From NCBI GenBank assembly GCA_026745465.1, contig JACYXH010000310.1, positions 6,626,501 through 6,690,500 of the forward strand: 64,000 nucleotides of DNA, written 5' to 3'. Position 1 is the first letter of the stretch. Every line of letters begins with the position of its first letter. Under the pieces are notes generated by a model. That model did not search any database and had not been told where the DNA came from. It was given only the letters and a program-made list of their open reading frames with translations. This DNA comes from Lota lota (lineage: Eukaryota > Chordata > Actinopteri > Gadiformes > Lotidae). Position numbers and translations under genes: made by a program. Of the stretch, positions 13,380 through 22,059 are shown in pieces.

Positions 13380-16300
13380 ATGATATATAATTACATATAT
13401 ATTATTTTTGTTGCAGCTACAGTTATCAGCTTGTCAGTCATGTTGTTTACACTCTCGCTTTCATTGACAGGTCAGTCAGTCCCACTCTCAACCCGCCCTC
13501 GTGACAGTCTCAGCCTCAGAGGTTACACCCTTCTCCCTGGTGCAGAAGACGTCGTTAGCCCGCCGGAGTCTCTCGTTGCTATGACTACATTTTTGAAAAG
13601 GATACCACATGTGCTTGCTCCGATACACCCACGACAGCGTTCTCACGATATGGTGATGGGCTGGGGGTTGGCGTGATGGGTTTGAGAGGGTTTTGTTTGG
13701 TGTGTAAATTGTTCTAAATAAATAACAATGTTGAAATTGAGTTTTCTACAACTGAAATTACATTTTTGTTATAACAGAGAGAGAAAGTACAGAAAAAATT
13801 GTGCCAAATTCCAGGTACCGGTACCGATATTAGTTCAAATGTGAACGTATCCAAACCTAAACATACAGTCCAATATTGATTTCCTGATGTATTTTGGATT
13901 TGCCACCAGGGTGTCAATGCATGAAGGCTTGGACTCGGAGGCGCTTTGCCCGTTTGTTTTGATGCGTCTTATCTGTGCAATTCAAATATTTGTTTCTTAA
14001 CTAAATATAAGGTAAAGTGTAAAGTGGTATGTTGGAGACTTGCTTGAGTGTTTCGGTGAAAATGTAAGGGATGAGTTCGCCGCTGTTTTGACTTCCCTCT
14101 GCGATTTTAAGAGTTTGAAGCATATTTTTACGATAACCGTGTATTGCAATTGTTTTTGCCCGGCATAAAGGTGACGTGAAATTTTATATCAGCCCATGCC
14201 TCCGTAATGGTGATCCATAATTTCATCCATTTAGATTCCACAACAGAATCCTATCCAGCACCGCTTTTCCTCCAGAACACCGTACTCATCTCCCGTGTCT
14301 CCTCCAAAGCACCCTACCGATCGCCTGTGTCTCCTCCTTCGCACCCTACCTATATCTCTTAACTCCTCCAGAGCACCCTACCCATGTCTCCTATTTCCTC
14401 CAGTGCAAGGCAAGACCTACCTATCTCCTCGGCGATCTTCTGCCGCTGGCTCTTGTTCTTCACACCGCTGAAGCTGATCCTCTTGTCGTCTTCGTCATCG
14501 CTGCCGTCCTGCTCTTCCTCGTCCTCACGCGCCAGACGCTTCTTGGGGGCGTCTGTCTCCACCAGGGGGGGCTCACCGCCCAGCTCCCTCGCCAGCTGGC
14601 GCCGCTTCCGGGCCGCGTGGATGAACGCTGCGTCTGGGATCTCCCCTGGTGGTGGTGGTGGTGGTGGTGGTGGTGGTGGTGGTGGTGGAGGACGAGAAGG
14701 GGAACGAGGGTTAGTCACAGGGAAAATACTAAAATCGGACCCACATCTAGAATGCCTTTGAAACTTTTGTAAGGGAATCTGCTCAAGCAAAGAGATGCAC
14801 AGAAAGAAGGCAAACACGCTCACGCACTTGTGACTAATCATTTGAAAGTCGTTTCAAATGCACTGGTTGTCGAATGAGGTGTCGATAACATTACGTGGCA
14901 GTAGGGCTGGACGATATGGCAAACGATTATATAATATGGTTCTTTATATTGATCGATAGATAATTATCACAATATATATTTAATAAAAAGAATGCTCAAT
15001 TTACAGTTTTAAGAGTATTCTCCTTAGGACAGAACCGTAAAGAAACCAGAAGGTTAATTATGGTTTATAATATACAATTAATTATAACCAGAATGAATAG
15101 GTGACAAACATCCAAAAGAATCAACATGGCTTTACCTTAAACACTAAATAAATTAATGTAAAATAACAACGTAAGCAACTGCTGTGATTCCCATCACATT
15201 AAAAGCCTTGTTTCAAACGTCTCTCAAACATTTTAGAGGTAGTATATCGAACATTGATTAAATAAAATGTATACGTATGTAAACAACTGCTAGAGAGAGT
15301 AGAGCTGAGGGAGTGATGTTCGGGGAAACTATTTTTGCCCAGGCAGCGTACGTAGCATCCATAACACTCATTAGCTTCTTGAAGCCCCATTTTTCAACAT
15401 GCTTATAGCCATCATATCTTTAGCGATACAGTACATAATTGTGGTGGTTATTTCTTTGTATTGCTTCGATTTCTTTTTGTATGGGGTAATGGCTAAAAAA
15501 GCAGACACATTTGTTGGGTGTCGAACTTCGGAAGTTTGACTAGCAGTAGGACTGGGCTGTTGGCTACTAGCTGGGGGGAGGCTGACGCTAGTATGATAGC
15601 GCAAACTCAAACTCAAGCTTTCGGATTGCTCTGTGGGGTGGTACCTTTTGAGATGGTGGAAGAGGTTGTTGAAGTTTCCCGTTCTGCTGAGGACTGGTCG
15701 CCAACATATTTTGCACCTAATGCTTTTCTGTGCTTGGTCAGACTTAAGGTAGCCAAACCCTTTCCAAATAACCTAAGTGGTATGACCTTTCTTGGGTACA
15801 ATTCTTATTTGGCGACAGTTTTCTTGCACTCCGTTTCGCCTCCGTTCATTTTCATCTAGTACTAGCTACTCCACACAGGTGGTCATCGTGAGTTGTTCTG
15901 AGTGGGAGTGGCACGAAACGTGTCAACTAGCCCCGGTCAGGGACTCTCATTTTGCAGACAAAATTACCTGAATGGCGCTCGGCGTACTGGAATTTCCATA
16001 TGGGGAAATCAGTCAACTTTGATCTAACTTCTATTTTGTTATTCTTAGTTTTATAATGTATTAAGGAAGCACTGACCACATCGCATCGTGTTAATAATTC
16101 AAAACGGAAAACAAACAGTTTGCTGTATCTGTATTTAACGTAACAATCTTAATTGAGGAGCATGACAGATAGGCCTGTGATAGTTAACATGTTAGTTAAC
16201 ACCATCGGTTGAAATGAGCATGAACGTCGCTTCGATCAGTAAAATAAAGCTTACGACGAAAGCTTAGAAACACGTGTTCGGTAATGTAAAGTAGTGTTTC

Positions 16301-17708
16301 ATTCAGTGACAGTGACGGATATTTCATTAAAATGTTTCCTTGCATCTTACACGAGTAACACCTCATTACCTTTGACAGACAACTGCACAACTTTTAGTTT
16401 GTGACTGAACATAGCCCACACAAACATATGATGATCTGTGTCGTATCTGCCTAATGTGTTTTTGGTGTGTGCGTGTGTGTATATGTGTTACCTGGTCTGA
16501 GGCTACTCAGGGACGACAGGGTGTTGAAGGAACCCGCCATGCTGTTACCCTTGGCGACGGGGGCATGTCCCTGGGAGGCCAAGCCCCTGGGAGCCTCCTC
16601 CTCGTGGTCCTCAATGCTGTCCACCTCCATCTCCTGCTCCCCTTGGTCACCTCCGCGGGGCTCCTCTTTGATTACCACAGGGGGTACAAGGGGGCCATCT
16701 GAAGAAAAAAATAACACTTAGTAACAACAACAACGCAGGTAACATGCTATATTGCGTTTAACTTTCAAGCTGTAAAAAACATCCATTACAAACATCCTTC
16801 AGGATAACTGTAATCAAAAAGAAGAATTTCACGGACAATAACAAATCATGTCTCAATCCCTTTTGTGCACATTAAATACAGGATAACTCGGTAATACATA
16901 CTGTATTACTGAATAAATTGTACAGTTGTCGTTCATTACATTGATTATAAAAAATAAAACATTGAGGCATTGACAATCGAATTGATGGCATTGACCCACC
17001 TGAACTAGGTTCCTGTTTAACGGGGCAGGTCTTTTCCAAGTCCTCCTTGTATTCCTTCTTCAACTGTTTGACAATCTTCTTACTGTAGTTCGATTTCTTC
17101 ACTCTGAACACCTCGGATCCTTCTGCGCAACAAATCAAGGTAGAAGACAAACCCGTCATAACATGGTAATGACCAATACCAACTCATGAACGACGCCAGT
17201 ATGCAAGTGATAGACTAGAACAATGGCAAAACTATTTCAGACGATATTTTGAGATCAAAATGTTGACGTTCATTACATTCTTTTTCCAAAGTCTAACAAA
17301 TACTATACAACACAAAATGAGACCATAAACTTAATGTACTGTTGACCGTTGCGTGATTATTTCTAGATTCACTCTTCATGTGTTGGACGCTAACGTTAAT
17401 CTGTCACCTTCATCGTCGTCAAAACTCAGCAAACTGGCCTTCGATGGCGCCGCTAAGGCAGCAGGAGGAGGGCATACTTCTTTGAATTTCTTTTCTTTTT
17501 TGATCGGTTTTACATTATGATTATTATTATATTGGAAGCCGTTGTTGCCATGCTGGATATCAGCGGCGCGGACTGCGGGGAAGCTGGTCTCCATAAACGG
17601 GATTTCCTCCACAACAGGCCCGCACGTCTGGCCCAGCGAAGAGGACTGCTCATCCTCGTCGGAGTCGTTCCTCCGCCGGAGATTAGCTCTTTTCGCCTTT
17701 TTGAACAT
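5230..17708 (-). CDS. paxbp1: PAX3/PAX7-binding protein 1 (GC-rich sequence DNA-binding factor 1), 18 coding exons
   Basis: Exons in transcript order: 17708-17408, 17122-17000, 16698-16492, 14645-14421, 12402-12302, 12045-11825, 11320-11131, 10104-9981, 9335-9233, 8946-8831, 8524-8325, 8027-7880, 7352-7231, 6945-6869, 6721-6655, 6409-6263, 5926-5772, 5347-5230. All introns are GT-AG and the phases join without a break to give 914 residues and TAG. Landmarks match vertebrate PAXBP1: N-terminal MFKKAKRANLRRRNDS, the basic block VKKSNYSKKIVK in exon 2, GEIPDAAFIHAARKRRQLAR in exon 4, ELSRWEQEQIRKGI in exon 5, YKFLQEMRGYV in exon 7, LVQRRQDDIKDES in exon 8, GLSSDDEETSTDIT in exon 10, AYIGLCLPKLFNPL in exon 11, MLWFESLLFYGCEE in exon 12, and a GCFC-type C-terminal half ending in LLEAK. 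The family is nuclear; it links PAX3/PAX7 to an H3K4 methyltransferase complex and has spliceosome-associated relatives. The exon 2 acceptor could lie 3 nt further in. GCFC2 is excluded by the N-terminus and the exon 4 motif. Confidence 0.96.
6055..6085. repeat. (TA)n microsatellite in paxbp1 intron 16
   Basis: About 15 uninterrupted TA units. Confidence 0.95.
8085..8290 (+). repeat. two adjacent tRNA-derived SINE remnants in paxbp1 intron 11
   Basis: The first (8090-8165) has TAGTCTTCTGC and a B-box-like GGTTCAGAGTTCAAACC. The second (8210-8285) has GCTCAGCTGGTACAGCACTG followed by GGGGTTAGAATCCC, also an A-box/B-box pair. A T-run separates them. They fill most of this 297-bp intron. Confidence 0.5.
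9774..9930. repeat. C-run and CA microsatellites in paxbp1 intron 8
   Basis: A poly-C run (about 9777-9791) is followed by short CA stretches, and a cleaner (CA)n lies at 9900-9930. Confidence 0.9.
11639..11770 (+). repeat. tRNA-derived SINE remnant in paxbp1 intron 6
   Basis: GGTGGTCAGAATAGTCTGGT resembles a tRNA head, followed by TTTGACTCCCAGACAAAAGG and a degraded B box. The same CTCCCA-AAAGGTTC wording occurs at 8120 and 45890, suggesting one family. Confidence 0.45.
12685..13859. mobile_element. hAT transposon in paxbp1 intron 4, full length between termini
   Basis: Termini are TAGGGTTGGGTACC on the left and GTATCCAAACCTA on the right (inverted repeats TAGGGTTGGGTAC and TAGGTTTGGATAC). 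It is flanked by perfect 8-bp duplications AACATACA at 12677-12684 and 13860-13867, which marks a hAT insertion and fixes both ends. Inside are GGTACCG-type subterminal words near both ends, a (TA)n tract at 13340-13377, and only short open frames (12957-13145 is the cleanest), so it is non-autonomous. Perfect duplications suggest it is not very old. Confidence 0.88.
14026..14098 (+). repeat. inverted copy of the 3' end of paxbp1 exon 7 and its splice donor
   Basis: From 14026 on the plus strand the sequence repeats the minus-strand text of exon 7 starting at 11168. It covers the last 38 nt of the exon and about 27 nt of intron 7, with 2 mismatches in the first 65 positions; similarity decays after about 14090. 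One mismatch is the last exonic base (GAAAAG to GAAAAT, before GTAAGG). The copy is antisense to paxbp1 inside its own intron 4. Confidence 0.92.
14268..14420 (-). repeat. 32-bp tandem repeat carrying donor-like sequences, next to the exon 4 splice donor
   Basis: On the minus strand, units starting at 14381, 14349, 14317 and 14285 begin GTAGGG, GTAGGG, GTAGGG and GTACGG. Each is followed by a GTGCTCTGGAGGAG-like body, at an exact 32-nt period. The true exon 4 donor (GTAGGT at 14420), preceded by GAGGAGATAG, is in the same register but 39 nt away. Confidence 0.8.
14646..14688 (-). repeat. (CCA)14 microsatellite forming the 3' splice site of paxbp1 intron 3
   Basis: Fourteen TGG units on the plus strand (14647-14688) read (CCA)14 in the transcript, and the last CCA plus G is the acceptor CAG. 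Upstream lies TGACTAAC (about 14711-14718), a near-ideal branch-point sequence, and no AG occurs between it and the acceptor. Confidence 0.93.
14902..15870 (-). mobile_element. decayed hAT transposon with BED-finger transposase remnant in paxbp1 intron 3
   Basis: The left terminus starts TAGGGCTGGACGATATGG, a widespread fish hAT end. On the minus strand from about 15790 to 15290 a transposase N-terminus is readable in pieces: a BED finger (W-x-GF, then CKIC, then NLFHHLKRYH), then TPYKKKSKQYKEIT and IAKDM, then a GFKKLM segment. The pieces lie in different frames, so it is non-functional. No matching right terminus is seen, so the right boundary is a guess. Confidence 0.7.
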
Positions 17709-17764
17709 AATTTCTGCTTGGTATAAACCGTGTTTGCGTTTAACAACGTAGAGCGCGTCAAATT

Positions 17765-17812
17765 TTATCTTTTGAGTCGCACAAAATCGCAGCCGCATTC
17801 GCGTTCAGCCAT
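17765..17812 (-). promoter_or_regulatory. 15-codon upstream ORF in the paxbp1 leader
   Basis: ATG at 17812-17810 reads MAERECGCDFVRLKR and stops at TAA, 17767-17765, 57 nt before the paxbp1 ATG. It overlaps a second upstream ATG at 17798 that is in frame with paxbp1 and would add 30 residues. Uninterrupted reading frames are seen; translation of either is inference. Confidence 0.35.
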
Positions 17813-17879
17813 TTTCTGTCATTACATTAGCTACTTCTCTCTTCTTCGTGTGGAACGACACCTACAACTTCTACCAAAT

Positions 17880-17895
17880 CCCCCTAGCGGCAGGG
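17880..17895 (-). promoter_or_regulatory. CTCF-like motif near the paxbp1 promoter
   Basis: On the minus strand the core reads CTGCCGCTAGGGGG, close to the vertebrate CTCF core CCGCTAGGGGGC. It lies about 170 bp upstream of the paxbp1 start codon. Called by eye against the remembered consensus. Confidence 0.35.
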
Positions 17896-17959
17896 AGTTA
17901 GTACCGCTGCCTTAGAACTGACGAGCGCCCTAAAAACGGTGAATTAGGTCCCCCAAGCG

Positions 17960-18830
17960 TTTGAAAAGAAACCACACGTAAGTCTGTCAGTATTCTATGC
18001 ATTTTAATTGAACATAATTGTATTAACAGCCAAACTAAGAGATATATGACATTGGCATACCATTTATTGATACTCGCTTGTGGAGTTTGAGACTCATGGT
18101 ATTTGACTAAATTAACAATATTCTAAAATCTGATTATTTAATTAAAGTCTTCAAAGCCTTTACGTTCCGGTTTAACTGTATTTCGCGTTCAGGAGACGCG
18201 CAAACAATACACAAAATCTATCAAATTTGAATGATCAATTGGAGAAAGCCGTGTTCAACCTCAGCAAATATAGTATTTAAGTCAGGACTCTTAATATCTG
18301 CTTAGGCTAAACATAAACAAGCAGAATACAGCATGGATGCGGTAAAATTGGTGAATTGAGGGAAATATTATTTTGCCCAAGATTCACGTATGGGCAGGAG
18401 AAAGAAAAAGTGCAAGACCATACTTCGGACAATGACCGGTACTACCAGGTCTGACTGCAATTCATTGTAGAACCACTTGGGGTCCCTGTAACCCCTTGTA
18501 ACGCTGTTGGGACTAACGCCTCGGCCAAGATCACAGTGTCCTCTCGGATCGTTCACCTTTAAATGCTAATGAAATACAGTGACATTTCTCCATATAATGG
18601 ATGTCTCTCAAATCAGCCAATAGAAGTTTGACAACAGATGACCTGAGTAATGCTATTCCAAGGTTCATATGGTGTAGTGAACCATTGGCCTCAGTACTAC
18701 TATTTAAACATTGAAGATATGACTTGAAAATACATTAAACCAAACCGTATTATCATCGTACTTATGTATTATGTATATGTCTTGCATAAAATGGCAATAA
18801 ATGTTTTCAGATTTGTCTGCAAGTTAACGT
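17960..18830. other. unique sequence upstream of paxbp1
   Basis: No coding exon, transposon terminus or strong repeat recognised. The GT-rich region starts at about 18826. Confidence 0.4.
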
Positions 18831-18953
18831 GTGTGTGTGTTTCCTTGTGTGCGTGCATGTGTGTCTGTGCTCAGGGGTTGTGTGTGTGTGTGTGTGTGTG
18901 TGTGTCTATGTGTATGTGTCTGTGTCTGTCTGTGCCGCAGCGGATGTGTGTGA

Positions 18954-19002
<49 letters not shown>

Positions 19003-19360
19003 CGCAGGGGTGTGTGTCTGATTCACTGATGAATCTACATCAGTAAAGCAGGTCCCAGATGATAATGAATTAGCCTTGCAGCATATGGCAATAGTTATCA
19101 CTCCATCTATTTTGCTATATTCTATTCTAAACCATGTGGCAGCGCTGTGGGGACAGGTTGTAGGGCGGTAGTGGTGATGTCTGGTTTTAGAGGTTCCTGT
19201 TCTCCTCCACCTTCCCGCCACCTGCACTCCATCACTCCCACCCATCAGGCTAGCCTAAGAACTAATCACAAAGACGATCCCTAAAGTTCCACACCCAACA
19301 CATTGCTGCTCGTACACACGCACACACACACACACGCACACACACCCACACACACAAACA

Positions 19361-19401
<41 letters not shown>

Positions 19402-19616
19402 ACACAAGCACGCACACACACGTGCAAATGCACATGCAAGCAGCAAGTACATATGAAGTACCTTCTTCATATTTTTCAAGTTTCTTGAAGGCTGTCTGTA
19501 CAGATCATGTGTTTGTGCGTGTGTGTGTGTGTGTGTGTTTGTGTATGAGAGTGAATTTGTGTGTTGTGTGTGAGAGTGTGGATGTGTGTGTTTGTAATGA
19601 GTTAAGTTTCATTTAA
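18826..19616. repeat. cluster of (GT)n and (CA)n microsatellites
   Basis: GT tracts at 18826-19018 and 19516-19596 flank a CA tract at 19316-19430. Cysteine/valine-rich or threonine/histidine-rich frames across them are translations of the repeats. Confidence 0.95.
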
Positions 19617-20299
19617 GTACATAAACATAAGTTTAAATAATTTCCTTCACATTGAGAAGTGTCAGAGAGGTCTCATTAGCCTAGCGGCCATCTTGGCCCT
19701 AAACACTGATGCTTATAGAACCAATATGGCCTCCGCTAAGCAGGGAAACGTTTCCACAGTGACTGGGAGCCACTGGACTGGAGGAGACCAAGGTGAAGCG
19801 GAGAGGAGCAGATGATGGGCCTGATTATAGAGAACACAGGGAGAAAAGAGGAAGGTTTAAGCCCACTTTGAAGCTTACGCCTGCTGAATAAATGATGTGC
19901 TAAGACTCAAGGAATGGCGTCTACCTTCTACTACACCTGCGGCTCAATACTTAAATATTCATTTCCAGTCATACTCACACATTTGAGCTTGGGTGCGAAT
20001 GTGTGTCTGTGTGTGCGTGTGTGTGTGTATGTGTGCGTGTACGTTTGCACAAGTCTGTATGCAAACGCATGTATGTGTTTGCAGAAGACACACACAGTGC
20101 ATTGAAAGAAGTGCCCTGCTCTGCCAGATGTGATTTGCTCTTTCGGTGCCTCGAGCTGGAGGAGAAGGCATCGGTTATGCTTATGAAATAGTAGCAGATG
20201 ACTCTAATAAACAACAACAATAAGATCTAATGAATATTCTCTACACCCACACACACATCATCAGCTGACATACAGACAGACCCCAAAAACTTTCCCTGA

Positions 20300-20524
20300 T
20301 ATTAATTACTTTTCATTTCTCTCTCTCTTTCACTCTCTCTCCATCCCCTTCTTTCTATCTCTCGCTCTCACTCTCTCTCCCTCTCTCTCTCCATCCCCTT
20401 CTTTCTATCTCTCGCTCTCACTCTCTCTCCCTCTCTCTCTCTGCATCCCCTTCTCTCTATCTCTCTCTCTCACTCTCTCTCCCTCTCTCTCTCTGCATCC
20501 CCTTCTCTCTATCTCTCTCTCTAA
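20300..20524 (+). repeat. pyrimidine minisatellite, about 52-bp unit, four copies
   Basis: The segment CATCCCCTTCTTTCTATCTC plus a CTCT-rich filler recurs four times, the last two copies with GCATCCCCTTCTCTCTATCT. Confidence 0.8.
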
Positions 20525-20664
20525 CAGCATCTTTGCAATGACGACAGGAATCCTTTGCCAAACATCTCACCCGTCTGAGCAAGCAGCAGAGGAGACACTT
20601 GTTTCACAGGATTATGGCAGAGCAAAATGAAAAGAGAGAATTTTTAATGAGAATTTATAATGGG

Positions 20665-20793
<129 letters not shown>

Positions 20794-21551
20794 GAATCTG
20801 TGGAAGAATTCAACTAAATTCTACCATGAAGACCGATTTAGAAACTTTAACTCTCAGTCATAGAACAAATATTTATGGTATTTACAGTAACCTTTGTTTA
20901 ATTTCTGGCGATCCCTTGTATATCCCTTTTTATGTGTTTTTATAACTATGTAGATGACCCGTATCTTATTTTTAAGAATTTCACTGTTCAGAATGACCAT
21001 GTTATACTGCCGATTTGATAACGCAGTGTGACTTTGATATAGGCTTTCTGCATGAAAAACAAGCTTATGATGTTTGAAACAATCAACTGAACTAAGTAAT
21101 ACATTGACCCTAACAGCTGAGTGTCTTTCCAAGTCAACCCACCGCCCTCCCCCACCTGACACCGAGCTAACCTCACTGCTCACGTGTCCTGCTGTTATGG
21201 CGAATGTAAAAGGCAGACATATCATTTGAATCCACGTGGGAGGTCTGATCTGCCAGCTTGTGAGACACGCCATCTCACACACTCTCTCTTGAACCCTTTT
21301 CCTCTCCTCACCCTCATCTTGATGGACCATTCATTATTCACCATTCTGACAGCTGATTGGCTGATTCATCAGGAATCATTCTGATGACTGGTGATTAATC
21401 ATCAGACCTGACGTGTTGCTGAACCATCACCTGGACACCTGTTTGATCGCCCTTTGCCTTCCTCGTTGCTCTGTCTTTCTTATTTTCTTGTTCCTTGCTC
21501 TCTCTCTCTCTTTCCGGACTCTTTTCCTGGTCTTTTCTTTCTTTGCTCTCT

Positions 21552-21760
21552 CCCAAGAGTCAAGATTCACAATTCAAAGGGCTTTATTTGAGCCTATACA
21601 TTTACATTGCCAAAGCACAAAAAGTAAAATAAGAGACAACATAGGATACTAAATATTAATATCACTAATTAAAATAATACAATAAAATCGTCTAAAACAC
21701 AATATGATACAAATGTTAATGTGTATGTATAGTGCAAAGTAAGACTTGAATATTATATAA
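21552..21760. repeat. old interspersed repeat tail
   Basis: AATTCAAAGGGCTTTATTTG followed by TACATTTACATTGCCAAAGC and an AT-rich run resembles the 3' end of a common teleost interspersed repeat. The class is uncertain. Confidence 0.3.
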
Positions 21761-21808
21761 TGAGGTAATGGTTGGAATTGGGTTGAGTTACTCTAGTTGA
21801 GTTAATCT

Positions 21809-21809
<1 letters not shown>

Positions 21810-21842
<33 letters not shown>

Positions 21843-22003
21843 CTCTCTCACTCTCGTTCTTTGACAGCCCCCAACCATCATTCCATTTCCCTTGTCTGTA
21901 GCCCCTCCCTCCCTCCCTCCCTCCCTCCCTCCCTCCCTCCCTCCCTCCCTCCCTCCCTCCCTCCCTCCCTCCCTCCCTCCCTCCCTCCCTCCCTCCCTCC
22001 CTC
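21810..22003 (+). repeat. (CT)n and (CCCT)n microsatellites
   Basis: A (CT)n run at 21811-21840 is followed after about 60 bp by some 24 units of CCCT (21902-22003). Confidence 0.95.
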
Positions 22004-22059
22004 CTTCTCCCCTGACACCCCCCCCCTCCCGCCTCCTCTCCCCCTCTCTCATGTGTTAA

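Larger units (their letters stand above)
17709..17960 (-). promoter_or_regulatory. paxbp1 5' untranslated and promoter region
   Basis: This is the sequence immediately upstream of the paxbp1 start codon. It is CpG-containing, has no TATA box at a sensible distance, and carries a CTCF-like motif at 17880-17895. The transcription start cannot be fixed by eye. An upstream ATG at 17812 lies in a strong context (A at -3, G at +4) and would fall in the leader if transcription starts above about 17815. Confidence 0.55.
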
